64,000 bases of DNA from Micromonospora coxensis (lineage in GTDB: Bacteria; Actinomycetota; Actinomycetes; Mycobacteriales; Micromonosporaceae). The DNA lies in NCBI RefSeq assembly GCF_900090295.1, contig NZ_LT607753.1, forward strand, positions 620,001 through 684,000, read 5' to 3'. Under the pieces are notes generated by a model. The model made no database searches. It saw only the letters and a list, made by a program, of their open reading frames with translations, and was not told the DNA's origin. Shown here piece after piece: positions 35,462 through 43,862 of this stretch (its first letter is position 1; the number at the start of each line of letters is the position of its first letter). The position numbers and the translations under genes were made by a program.

Positions 35462-36241
35462 TCAGCAAGTGTCAGCGAGCCGCATAGGAGCGGGACCGAC
35501 CGGCGATGCCCGGATCGCGATCCGGATCAGGTTGCCGACGGTGGGATCAGTGGCGCAGTGCAGTCCGAGGTCGGTGATGCGCCCATCGCGGGCGTTCCAT
35601 TCACGCGCGCCGTCGTCGTGGCCGAGGATCGCTCCCAAGGCGTCGATCGTCGGCTTCCAGAGATTCGGCCAGGCCCGGTGGGGCCCGACAACGAAGCCGA
35701 TCTGAAGCGCAACGCCGCCGTCCGGCAGCGGGTTGGCAGTCGTGATCTGGTCACGGATCTGTTCCTTGTACGCGTTAGTGCTCGCCGATGCCGTCGTCGT
35801 TGCGTCGAACACGTACATCCCGAGAGGATCATCGATCGGAATGGCCGGACAGATCGCCACCGAGGATGTCGGCGCGTGACGCTTGGTCGCCCATACCGAG
35901 ACGAAGTGGCGCCCCGTCCGGCTCGTCAGCTTCGGAACCAGCGGAAACAGGTAGTTGTCCAAGTCGTGGGAGGCGTATAGCGGCGCCGTGTCCGCCAGCC
36001 CGACGTCCAGCCGCAGCGCGAGAGGGCCGGCCGTGCTCGTCACCTGCTCGGCGACGAGGGTGCAGACATCGTCGATGAAGGCTGACGATCGTGCCTGACC
36101 GGGCGAGCCGGCGGGATCCCCGCTCGCCACCGCTGGGGCGACGCTCAACACGCAGCGCCCGGCCTCGGGTCGCGCGTAGAAGGAAGGCTCAACCACGGAC
36201 GGACTGCAGCGCCGGCGTGGGACAACTTCGAGCCGTGTCAC
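35462..36241 (-). CDS. Orphan hypothetical protein, 259 residues
   Basis: I do not recognise the family. The conserved-looking parts are ASHDLDNYLFPLVPKL near the middle, SVWATKRH, and RAWPNLWKPTIDALGAILG followed by GRITDLGLHCATD. The D-x-D-N run and later acidic residues are faintly like RusA-type Holliday junction resolvases, but the order is not convincing. No signal peptide or membrane segment is present. The GTG start is tentative; the first ~40 residues are less protein-like than the rest. Confidence 0.5.
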   Translation of the reverse strand: MTRLEVVPRRRCSPSVVEPSFYARPEAGRCVLSVAPAVASGDPAGSPGQARSSAFIDDVCTLVAEQVTSTAGPLALRLDVGLADTAPLYASHDLDNYLFPLVPKLTSRTGRHFVSVWATKRHAPTSSVAICPAIPIDDPLGMYVFDATTTASASTNAYKEQIRDQITTANPLPDGGVALQIGFVVGPHRAWPNLWKPTIDALGAILGHDDGAREWNARDGRITDLGLHCATDPTVGNLIRIAIRASPVGPAPMRLADTC

Positions 36242-36600
36242 GGCCGCGGCTCAGGTTCGTCGGGCAAATGCGCCTTACATCCGGCACTAACGCAGTTGGC
36301 CGCCTCGTGGGCGGTGGCTGCGCGATCTCGTGTCGACGCAGACCTCGTAAGAACCGCTGGCAGCGTCGCTACGGTTCTCGGCGCAAGCAGGCACTGACAT
36401 GAGGAATCTCTCACCGATCGGGGCATACCAAATCATGAACGGCGATCCGTCAGGACTAATGACAGATGCGTCGGAAAAATGAACAAGGCCGGGTAGATGG
36501 TCGAAAACGATAGATGTAGCTTCCCCGCGAACGGCGCTCAGGTGGCGGCGGAGAAACAACCCGCCGGTGCGGAGCGCCACGAAGGGGAGGCGACGCACGG
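36242..36600. other. Intergenic region upstream of the lectin-like gene
   Basis: About 360 bases between divergently oriented genes. It has lower GC in its middle part (36395-36500), which may mark promoters. No RNA, repeat or gene was seen. Confidence 0.35.
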
Positions 36601-38535
36601 GTGCACCAACGAACGAAAATTCGACAATTCCGCTGGTCGACTGCTGGGGTGGCTTTGGTGGTCGCGGCGGCCCTGCTTCCTGCCTCGGCAGCCGCGGCGG
36701 ATCCTCGTCCAGGACCCACCGGCCCGACCCCCAGCCGGCCCGGCCCCACCAGTGAGCCCGTGGCCATCAGCAGTGGGTTCGGTGAGGCCGGCATGGTCTG
36801 GCACGTCGGCGGGAACGGCACGGCGGACGGCTCACCGGTGACCATCGCCGAGTACCAGGTAGGGCTGACTGGCGCGGCGGTGGCCCGGCAGCGCTGGATG
36901 TTCGACCCGGTTGCGGGTAAGACGTTCGTGTTCTCGATACGGAACCCGGCCACGGGAAAATGTCTTGCCCGGGCCAATGACACCGTGACCTCCACCATCG
37001 TCATCACCGGCTGCGCCGCTTCGGCTCGTCAACAGTGGTCGGTGCCCTCGCAGGCCACCGACCGCGGCAACGACAGAGGGTTCCGGGTCGTCAGCGTGAC
37101 CGGCGGTCGGTGCGTCGAGACCGGCGAGGCGGAGATGGACCCGGAGTTGGCGTCGGCGGTCACCCCGCCGTTGCAGCTCGGGCCGTGCGACGACAACTCC
37201 TTTCACACCTGGCAGCGGTGGCAGGTGCGCACCGGTGTGGACGGGTGCGCGGTGCGTACCCGGGAGTGGCAGGTGCTCGGCCGGATGTGCGTGGCGGCCG
37301 GTGAGAACATGCAGGGCTTCATGTCCGCGTGGCGCAACGAGAGCCTGACTGTCGGCTACCAGAAGCCGGAGGAGTGGCTGCTGAGCAACACCGCCCGCGC
37401 GTACCTGGGCATCCAGCCGATCGACGCGCAGGGCGGCAACAGCCGAGGCGGCAACGTCGAGTTTGGTTGGCAGGCCGACGGCCCGGCCCGCTACGACGGC
37501 AGCACCGCCTACAGCGCGTACTGGTTGGAGAGCGGTAACGGTCGCGAGGAGTACCACGCCGTGCCGGGCAGCTGGGACGGCGGCGTCGACAACGGCTCCC
37601 GCACCGCCGATCGGCAGATGCACACCTACCTGCTGCTGGGCACCGGCAATGCCGGTCAGTGGGACGTGCTCTACGACTACAACCCGGTCGGCACCACGAC
37701 GCTGCAGCAGGGCGGCCGGCTGCGTACCGGTGAGGTCGGGATGTACATCCGCAACCTGAACCTCACCAAGCTCGCCACGCCGCTGGAGTACCGCACTCAG
37801 TTGCTCACCGCCAACGGTCAGTGGCGCCGGCCGACCGTGGCGGAGACGGCCACCGGTGTGCAGAAGGTGTGCGGTGGACCGCCGGTCTACGAGGACTTCA
37901 GCGACGGTCAGGGCAACAACCAGCCGCCGTACTGTCTGGGACTCGCTCGGACCACGAAGCGTGACGCGCCGCAGCACGTCGAGGCGTTCCACGTCACCAA
38001 GCCCGCCCCCGCTGCGGCCACGACGGCGCCCCAGCCGGCCACGACGGCTCCGGCCGCCGCCGTGCACAACGGGGTGGACCAGCAGAGGCTGGCGGCGTGT
38101 CTGCAGCGCGACGCGTCCCGCTGTCTGACGGAGGTGCCAGGGCTGCAGGCGTGCGTGGCCGCTCGCAAGGTCTGCAACCTCACGGGTCGCCCCGCCGCCA
38201 CCACGCGTGCCGCAGCCCGTCCGGCCATGACGCTCGACCAGGCCCGGGCTGCCGCCGCGCGTACCGTCAAGGCCGCCCGCGTCCCGGCGGTGGCCGGGCA
38301 TTTCGCGGCGGTCCCGGTCCTCGGGGCCGACACGGTCGCCGCCCGAAACCTGCCCGGGGTACGGCTGCCCGCCGACGTGCGCGCCGACGAAGCCGTACAC
38401 GTCGTCACCGGCGACGGCCCGGTACGCAGCCTCGGCGCCGACCCGTCGACCACCTACACCGGCTGGCGGCTTGTCTACCAGGCCAGCACGGGCGTGCTGC
38501 TGCACGGCTGCCTCGGCGCCGGCTGCACCGCCTGA
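36601..38535 (+). CDS. Secreted lectin-like multi-domain protein of unknown function
   Basis: A 644-residue protein from GTG 36601, with GGGGAGG 10 bases upstream. A Sec signal peptide (VALVVAAALLPASAAAA) is followed by a Pro-rich linker. A ricin/beta-trefoil-like region (~60-230) has QRWMFDPVAG, NPATGKCLA, ARQQWSVPS and WQRWQVRTG. A central module (~240-440) has GYQKPEEWLL and YHAVPGSWDGG. An Ala/Thr-rich linker leads to a C-terminal segment with paired Cys (AACLQRDASRCL, QACVAARKVCN) and a final TGWRLVYQASTGVLLHGC. I know no catalytic motif in it. It is followed closely by the NucA/NucB nuclease gene, so the two are probably co-transcribed. Confidence 0.65.
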   Translation: MHQRTKIRQFRWSTAGVALVVAAALLPASAAAADPRPGPTGPTPSRPGPTSEPVAISSGFGEAGMVWHVGGNGTADGSPVTIAEYQVGLTGAAVARQRWMFDPVAGKTFVFSIRNPATGKCLARANDTVTSTIVITGCAASARQQWSVPSQATDRGNDRGFRVVSVTGGRCVETGEAEMDPELASAVTPPLQLGPCDDNSFHTWQRWQVRTGVDGCAVRTREWQVLGRMCVAAGENMQGFMSAWRNESLTVGYQKPEEWLLSNTARAYLGIQPIDAQGGNSRGGNVEFGWQADGPARYDGSTAYSAYWLESGNGREEYHAVPGSWDGGVDNGSRTADRQMHTYLLLGTGNAGQWDVLYDYNPVGTTTLQQGGRLRTGEVGMYIRNLNLTKLATPLEYRTQLLTANGQWRRPTVAETATGVQKVCGGPPVYEDFSDGQGNNQPPYCLGLARTTKRDAPQHVEAFHVTKPAPAAATTAPQPATTAPAAAVHNGVDQQRLAACLQRDASRCLTEVPGLQACVAARKVCNLTGRPAATTRAAARPAMTLDQARAAAARTVKAARVPAVAGHFAAVPVLGADTVAARNLPGVRLPADVRADEAVHVVTGDGPVRSLGADPSTTYTGWRLVYQASTGVLLHGCLGAGCTA

Positions 38536-38566
38536 AACGAGGACGACACCGATGAGGAGAACGCAG

Positions 38567-39853
38567 ATGCGCACCACCGCACGGCGCGGCCTGACCACGC
38601 TGGCGACGGCGCTCGCGCTGGTTGTCACCGCCCTACCGGGCGTCGCCGCCGCCGACAGCCCCTCGGCGGCCTGGACGGTGACCAGCGCGCCGCCCGCGCT
38701 CGACCCGGCCGACGCGCTACGCCCCGCGCCCAGCGCGGCGCTGGCGCCGATCGCGCCGTCGCGCGCGACCCTAGCCGCCCCGGAGGACGACCTGCGGCGG
38801 GAGTGCCAGAACCGGCCGGAGGCCGAGACCAGGTACGGGTGGGCGAAGGACCGCTTCCTGCGCTGCTGGCGGGGCAACCGCAAGGTTGAACTGAAGAAGA
38901 ACGACAGCCCGATCCCGGGCGGCGGCACCAAGCTCGCCGAGGTCGACTTCGACTACACCCTGCTCGGTGTCGCGCGCAACGGCAGCCGGCAGGTCGACTT
39001 CACCTTCACCTTCGACAAGTTCGAGCCGAGTGGCGGCCAGGAACGCAACATCTCCGACCTGCGTGTGGAGATCACCGGCTGCACTACCCAGATCGTCTGC
39101 GCCCCCAACCCCAGCGCCGCGACCCGCACCATCACCCAATGGGAACTGATGGACGACCGGAGTTTCGGCGCCACCTGGACCACTCCCGACAACACCGGCG
39201 AAGGCCTACTCAAGACGATCTCCGCCCCGGTCGGGCTGAACATGTCGATCGTCACCACCGGGCGCCCCGACGTGCGACCGTGGTCCGAGACCGGCATGGC
39301 CAGCGGCGCCACCGTGCGATTCGACTCCGCCGGCGCGAAGGCGGGCAAGCACCACGGCACGGTCTTCTCCGACGTGATACCCACCTTCAACCTCCGGGCG
39401 CTCGCCGCGCGCGATGGCCGCAGCGGTGAAGTCATGTACACCGTCCGCCACATCGAGGACGCTCTGCTGCGCCCGATCCGCACCTTCCCATCGTTTCCGT
39501 TCAAGAGCCCGCCTGGCCGATACCGAGCGGACGCGGGCTTGGACCAGCGGCCCCTGCACCGCCTATTCGACGACGCGATAACGGACAAGAACCGGGCCGC
39601 CGCGGGGAAGGTCTGCAACGACGTGTGGGGCGACCGGGCACGCGACCCCAACCTGGACTGCGACGAGTACCCCTTCGCCAGCACCCAGGAGGGCGCCTGG
39701 ACGGCGACGAATCAGGCAACCCAGCCGTGGCACGGCTCAGCCCGGCTGATTCCCTCCGACGACAACCAAACCGCCGGCCGCGCGTATCTGAGTACCGCCT
39801 TCTATCAGGCCAACCGCCTGCTCGACTGGGACGCCTTCTACGTCCAGCCCTGA
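38567..39853 (+). CDS. Secreted protein with C-terminal NucA/NucB deoxyribonuclease domain
   Basis: Start ATG 38567 has AGGAG 7 bases upstream; ATG 38552 is an alternative. A Sec signal peptide (LATALALVVTALPGVAAA) precedes an all-beta middle domain of ~250 residues that I do not recognise (TWTTPDNTGEGLLKTISAPV). The last ~110 residues match the NucA/NucB (PF14040) nuclease: KVCNDVWGD, NLDCDEYPFASTQEG and RLIPSDDNQTAGRAYLSTAF. The DCDEYPF motif carries the catalytic Asp/Glu. It is probably an exported non-specific DNase. It follows the lectin-like gene by 31 bases, suggesting a joint secreted system. Confidence 0.8.
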   Translation: MRTTARRGLTTLATALALVVTALPGVAAADSPSAAWTVTSAPPALDPADALRPAPSAALAPIAPSRATLAAPEDDLRRECQNRPEAETRYGWAKDRFLRCWRGNRKVELKKNDSPIPGGGTKLAEVDFDYTLLGVARNGSRQVDFTFTFDKFEPSGGQERNISDLRVEITGCTTQIVCAPNPSAATRTITQWELMDDRSFGATWTTPDNTGEGLLKTISAPVGLNMSIVTTGRPDVRPWSETGMASGATVRFDSAGAKAGKHHGTVFSDVIPTFNLRALAARDGRSGEVMYTVRHIEDALLRPIRTFPSFPFKSPPGRYRADAGLDQRPLHRLFDDAITDKNRAAAGKVCNDVWGDRARDPNLDCDEYPFASTQEGAWTATNQATQPWHGSARLIPSDDNQTAGRAYLSTAFYQANRLLDWDAFYVQP

Positions 39854-39865
39854 CCGCATGATCGC

Positions 39866-39900
39866 GGGGGTGACGCCACACTGGTTAGGGCGTCACCCCC
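39866..39900 (+). terminator. Hairpin after the NucA/NucB gene
   Basis: A perfect 12-bp stem (39866-39877 with 39889-39900) and an 11-nt loop begin 13 bases after the stop codon and end just before the ribosome binding site of the next gene. It may terminate or attenuate transcription into that gene. Confidence 0.65.
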
Positions 39901-39922
39901 GTCAGCAAGGAGGACACCTCTC

Positions 39923-40450
39923 ATGGCCCGCACGCTGGCCCAGCACGTCGGGATCGTTCAACCGGACTACCGCATGTTCGAGATCCGTGACCGGGAATGG
40001 GACCCGACCATCGACATCCCAGAGGCAATCGTGCAGTCGCACCGACAGGTCGCCGGCAGCTCAGGACGGGTCATCGTCGTCACGACCGCCGACTGGCTGG
40101 CCCCCTGCCACCTGACGATCGACGTGCACGACGAGCAGCCACCTCCGCCCGGAGAGGGCTGGCACGGCCGGGTGGTGCTGCCGCTGCACACCCAGGAGGG
40201 CGTCGTCTCGGTCAACCAGGGGACCCTCGGTGACGCCACCGGCCTCGAGGAGATCAGTCTCGGTGCTGGCCCCGGCGAGTACGGCTTCGCCGTGCACCAT
40301 CGGGGCCGAGAAGAGGCGCGCCGACGCGCCGACGCGATTCGGGAAGCAGCCGAGGACACCGACGACGAAGAGGACACCATCGCCGCGGTCAAGGCACTGG
40401 CCGGCATCGAGCGCTATCTCATCCAGGTATGGCCGGTGCGCCATGCGTGA
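39923..40450 (+). CDS. Small acidic cytosolic protein downstream of the nuclease
   Basis: A 175-residue protein; ATG 39923 has AAGGAGG 10 bases upstream. It lacks a signal peptide and has beta-rich sequence (GRVIVVTTADWLAPCHLTIDVHD, GRVVLPLHTQEGVVSVNQG) followed by an acidic helix (EEARRRADAIREAAEDTDDEED). The tail is AGIERYLIQVWPVRHA. I recognise no family. Its position after an exported nuclease, cytosolic location and acidity would fit an immunity-like partner, but a hairpin separates the genes, so this is only a hypothesis. A partial copy of the tail lies just downstream. Confidence 0.6.
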   Translation: MARTLAQHVGIVQPDYRMFEIRDREWDPTIDIPEAIVQSHRQVAGSSGRVIVVTTADWLAPCHLTIDVHDEQPPPPGEGWHGRVVLPLHTQEGVVSVNQGTLGDATGLEEISLGAGPGEYGFAVHHRGREEARRRADAIREAAEDTDDEEDTIAAVKALAGIERYLIQVWPVRHA

Positions 40451-40539
40451 CGGCGGCCCAGGTCTCCGCCACGACGGCAGTGCCCTCACGTGGGTCGAGG
40501 TCCATGGGCGTCGCCACCGGGCACGGCGCCGGGCGCAAG

Positions 40540-40650
40540 ACATCCGGGGTCAACACCTGGGACACCGACGTCTCCGACGAGCAGGTAGCCCGCGCTGGCA
40601 TAGAACGCCACCTCATCCAATCCTGGCCCGTGACATCTGCCCACCGAACC
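40540..40650 (+). pseudogene. Tail fragment duplicated from the 39923-40450 gene
   Basis: In frame, this stretch reads ARAGIERHLIQSWPVTS, matching the tail LAGIERYLIQVWPVRH of the preceding protein in 12 of 16 positions. No further similarity upstream of it is clear. It looks like the end of a former tandem copy. Confidence 0.45.
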
Positions 40651-40696
40651 GACATGGCTTCCATGACGACGCAGCAAAGTAGGGACGACCGGCGAC

Positions 40697-41587
40697 ATGA
40701 CATCGGACAGGCAAGAGCCAGCAGCAGATCGCGGCACCCATCGGATCGCGATCGTACGACCGCTACTCCTTGCCGCTGCGGTCACCCTGGCCGCGGTCCA
40801 CGCGCTCGGCATACTCGTCGGCGACCCGCTCCTGCGTTACGCGGAGATCCTGGCCCTGCTGCCGCTCCTGGCGTACGGCCTACTCGGCGCGCTGCCGGCG
40901 CCCCGCGTCGCCCTCCTGGCCGCGTCCACCGTGCTCGTGGTGGACGCCGTGCGCACCGTGCCCGCAGTCCCAACAGGCAGCTACGGATGGCAGGTCTCCG
41001 GTCTCGAGCAGCCCGACCTTCAGGCGAGTTTCGTGACTGGCCTCAGCCTGACCTGGGCGCCGCTGCTCTTCGTCCTCCTCCTGGTCCTGCCCGCCCGGAA
41101 AGGCAGCGGCCTGCGGCGCCACGTCTTGGCCGTCGCAGCGCTGCCCGCCACTCTCGTCACCGGGTACGCGGCCGTCCGACTCGGCGACATGTTCCTCGGC
41201 ACCCGCGACGCGCAGCGCGCCAGCGCGGGCTTCGGCTACGACGCGATCAAAACCCTGAGCGCCGCGGCCCTGGCCACGCTCACGCCCCTGGCACTCGCCC
41301 TAGCCGCCATCGGCCTCGCCGCAATGCTCGCCCGGCAGGGCCGGCGACTCGCCGCCGCAGGCGCCATGCTGCTCGCACTGGCAGCCCTGCCACACCTCGA
41401 CGACGCACTCGATGCCGTCCCTACGCCGGTGTACGCCGGCGACCGCACCGCCCTGTTCGCCTGGGACGCCATCACCCCGTCGCTTACCCTGCCAGCCCCG
41501 GTCCCGGCATTGACCGCCGTCCTGGAGCTGTCGGCCTACATTCTGCTGGCGATCGGTCTGACCCACAGCAGGGCCGTCCCACGCTGA
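40697..41587 (+). CDS. Multi-span membrane protein of unknown function
   Basis: A 296-residue protein with about eight hydrophobic segments (PLLLAAAVTLAAVHALGILVG, ILALLPLLAYGLLGAL, APLLFVLLLVLPA, LALALAAIGLAAMLA, TAVLELSAYILLAIGL) and a short polar N terminus. No family motif is recognised. A decayed copy of its N-terminal part lies at 5205-5465, so the family has been duplicated or moved within this genome. It stands between the orphan downstream of the nuclease and a convergent three-gene operon. Confidence 0.65.
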   Translation: MTSDRQEPAADRGTHRIAIVRPLLLAAAVTLAAVHALGILVGDPLLRYAEILALLPLLAYGLLGALPAPRVALLAASTVLVVDAVRTVPAVPTGSYGWQVSGLEQPDLQASFVTGLSLTWAPLLFVLLLVLPARKGSGLRRHVLAVAALPATLVTGYAAVRLGDMFLGTRDAQRASAGFGYDAIKTLSAAALATLTPLALALAAIGLAAMLARQGRRLAAAGAMLLALAALPHLDDALDAVPTPVYAGDRTALFAWDAITPSLTLPAPVPALTAVLELSAYILLAIGLTHSRAVPR

Positions 41588-41821
41588 GAGAGCGCCCCCT
41601 CGCCAGCCCGACCCGGCTCACCGCCGCCCGCCCCCAGCCTCGCGGGCTGTCCCGAAGACTGCGGAGTCTCACCCGGCGGCCTTCACGATGTCGACGTCTG
41701 ACTGCAGGTGACCAGGCAACGCGGGCCGACCCAACGAACGAAGACCGCGCCCTCGATGGCACCCCTACCGCGGGTGGACGGCGCCGGGTTTGTCACCACC
41801 ACCTGGATGGTAGACCGCGGA

Positions 41822-42313
41822 CTAGCCTTTGCTGTCCCGCTGAAGTCGAGACGTGATCCGACCGAGCACCGGCTGCTCGGACGGATCCTGCTCGAAGGCA
41901 GCCGGGACGGCCGGTGCCGTGAGCGACAGGGGCAGTCCACGGTCGCGGATTTCACCGATGACCTCGCGGGCCAGCTCGTCCGCAGCCGCGATGCCGTCGG
42001 CGGCGCCCCAGTACTCCGTATGCTTCGCATCCTCAGGGTAGGCGACGACCGGTACGGGTCGTCCGAAGGCGACCCGGCCGAGCCATGCCAGCGGGGTGGC
42101 CAGCAGGCATGCCAGCCAGTTGAGCCCGTACCAGAGGAGGCCGGGCAGCATCGCTATGACGGCGAGCAGTGCCAGTAGGCCGGTGATCGGGTCGGACAGC
42201 CCGTCGGCTACCCACCACAGTTTCCGCACCCATCGAGGCATGCGTGGCTGCCAGGCCAGTCGGCGCCGGCCTACCCGCCAGGTTCTGCCGTCGTGGCTCG
42301 TCACGTTCTGCAC
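41822..42313 (-). CDS. Membrane protein, third gene of a type VII-secretion-like unit
   Basis: A 163-residue protein with a polar N terminus (TSHDGRTWRVGRRRLAWQP), two hydrophobic segments (ITGLLALLAVIAMLPGLLWY and WLACLLATPLAWLG) and a soluble C-terminal tail with DELAREVIGEIRDRGLPL. It starts 10 bases after the stop of the helical protein gene and is the last gene of the operon. Function is unknown; membrane location next to a WXG100-like protein suggests a role at the cell envelope. Confidence 0.6.
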   Translation of the reverse strand: MQNVTSHDGRTWRVGRRRLAWQPRMPRWVRKLWWVADGLSDPITGLLALLAVIAMLPGLLWYGLNWLACLLATPLAWLGRVAFGRPVPVVAYPEDAKHTEYWGAADGIAAADELAREVIGEIRDRGLPLSLTAPAVPAAFEQDPSEQPVLGRITSRLQRDSKG

Positions 42314-42322
42314 GGCTCCGCC

Positions 42323-43369
42323 TTACAGGGTCTTGAGGGCGTCGAAGTCGCCCCGCATCATGTTGCGGAAAGTCACGATGTTGGCTACCAGCATCTCGAT
42401 TCCCTCCTTGAACGCCATCGTCTGCTTGGCCAGCAAGTCGTAGGCATCAACGATCAACTGCCACACGGTGGAGACGATCTGCCACAGGTTCCACAAGAAC
42501 TTCTTCCAGTCGGTCGTCGTGGTGAATACCTTCATGGCCTTCTTCAACCGGGTGGAGTAGAAGTTCAAGGCGAACAGCAGGGCGTTGACCGTGTACTCGT
42601 ACTCGGTAGCCAGCAGCTCGTACAACTGCTGCCCGGCGTCACACGCCTGAGCCACCGCCTCGAAGGCCGGTTTCCACCGCTTGCGGATGTGGTAGTCGAA
42701 GGCCCCCGACGCGCCCTCCGTACCGCACAGCTCACTGTTCCAATGCGTCGACAGCACATCCATGCCGCGGTCAATGTCCGCGGCGACCGCGAGGAGCCCA
42801 TGTTCCATCTCGCCCCACGCGGCACCGACCCGGCGGACCGCTCCCGAGTCGCCCAGCGTCACCGGGATCAGCTTCTCCAACAGGTCGAAGCCAGTCAGCC
42901 GCGCCACCCAGTCGTTCACGGTGCCGAACAGCTGGTAGACGGCGTCCTTGACTTGGCCGACCTCCGACTTGAACGGCGGCGCCGGCAACGCCACGCTAGC
43001 GCCTTGGGAGAAGGCGTCGCACGCGGCCACGTCCACCTCCCGGTAGCCGGCGGGCATCGACCAGGCGCGGCCGGCGGTCCACAGCTGTTCGGCCGACGAG
43101 ACGTCCGCCGCGTCGTAAGCCTTGGCCGCGTTGCGCAGGTCATAGGCCGTCAGCCACAAACCCTGCTTCGCGGAGCCGCACGCATCCAGCATGCTGTCCG
43201 CCAGCCGTTCCATCCCCCACCGGGCCGGGTAGAGCGTGCCGTCCAGACCGTCGAAGTCGAGGCAGTGCTGACGGCAGTACTGCTCAAGCGAGACCAAGGC
43301 GTCATCCTTGTTCGCCTCCAACTGCCCGGCGTAGCCGTACAGGTACCGAGTCTCCACCTGCAACGTCAC
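42323..43369 (-). CDS. Helical protein, WXG100/ESX-like in character
   Basis: A 348-residue, mostly helical protein. The N-terminal ~100 residues (YLYGYAGQLEANKDDALVSLEQYC, WGMERLADSMLDACGSAKQGLWL) and the second half (SGAFDYHIRKRWKPAFEAVAQACDAG, YELLATEYEYTVNALLFAL) look like long helical hairpins of the kind in WXG100/ESX-associated proteins. No signal peptide is present, as expected for type VII substrates. It overlaps the upstream gene by 4 nt. I infer secretion association from fold character and context only; no core type VII gene is in the window. Confidence 0.5.
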   Translation of the reverse strand: MTLQVETRYLYGYAGQLEANKDDALVSLEQYCRQHCLDFDGLDGTLYPARWGMERLADSMLDACGSAKQGLWLTAYDLRNAAKAYDAADVSSAEQLWTAGRAWSMPAGYREVDVAACDAFSQGASVALPAPPFKSEVGQVKDAVYQLFGTVNDWVARLTGFDLLEKLIPVTLGDSGAVRRVGAAWGEMEHGLLAVAADIDRGMDVLSTHWNSELCGTEGASGAFDYHIRKRWKPAFEAVAQACDAGQQLYELLATEYEYTVNALLFALNFYSTRLKKAMKVFTTTTDWKKFLWNLWQIVSTVWQLIVDAYDLLAKQTMAFKEGIEMLVANIVTFRNMMRGDFDALKTL

Positions 43370-43764
43370 CGCTGACCCCCGTCACGCTCCCGGCCAACGG
43401 CCACACCTGCCACTGCCTCGTCCAGCGACGCGCCCTGTTCCAACAGGCGGCACGCCTGGCGCGTCATCTCCATACGGTCGTCCAACCAGACATGCACCGC
43501 CCTCGCCGCCGCATCGTCCACCCGCCCGGCCAGCACATCGAGCCAGTCCAACTCTCCCCGAGCAACACGATCACGCACCGCCGCGTACTGAGCAGGAGCA
43601 CCCTCCGGCACACCGTCGGCCTGGTCTTCAGGCTCCTCCGCCCCGATCACGTCCATCTCCGCGTGCACACGCTGCCGCCAGTCCACCGACTGCTGACGCA
43701 TGTGCGCGGCCAAGTCCAGCAGGCGCCGACGCGTACCGGTCAACTCCTCGAAAAGATCACCCAC
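43366..43764 (-). CDS. Small acidic helical protein heading the three-gene unit
   Basis: A 132-residue charged, helical protein (MGDLFEELTGTRRRLLDLAAHMRQQSVDW; EMTRQACRLLEQGASLDEAV), given by its start and end. It lacks signal and membrane segments. The stop overlaps the start of the next gene (ATGA-type), so the two are coupled. Small helical proteins in this position may be type VII partner proteins or chaperones; I recognise no family. Confidence 0.55.
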   Translation of the reverse strand: MGDLFEELTGTRRRLLDLAAHMRQQSVDWRQRVHAEMDVIGAEEPEDQADGVPEGAPAQYAAVRDRVARGELDWLDVLAGRVDDAAARAVHVWLDDRMEMTRQACRLLEQGASLDEAVAGVAVGRERDGGQR

Positions 43765-43862
43765 CGTCGCATGATGACACCCGGGCGTACATCAAGCCGC
43801 CCCGCTAAGGGACGTCTCGTAAATCAGGGGACTGTAAGACGAACGGCCCTGTCTCACATTCG

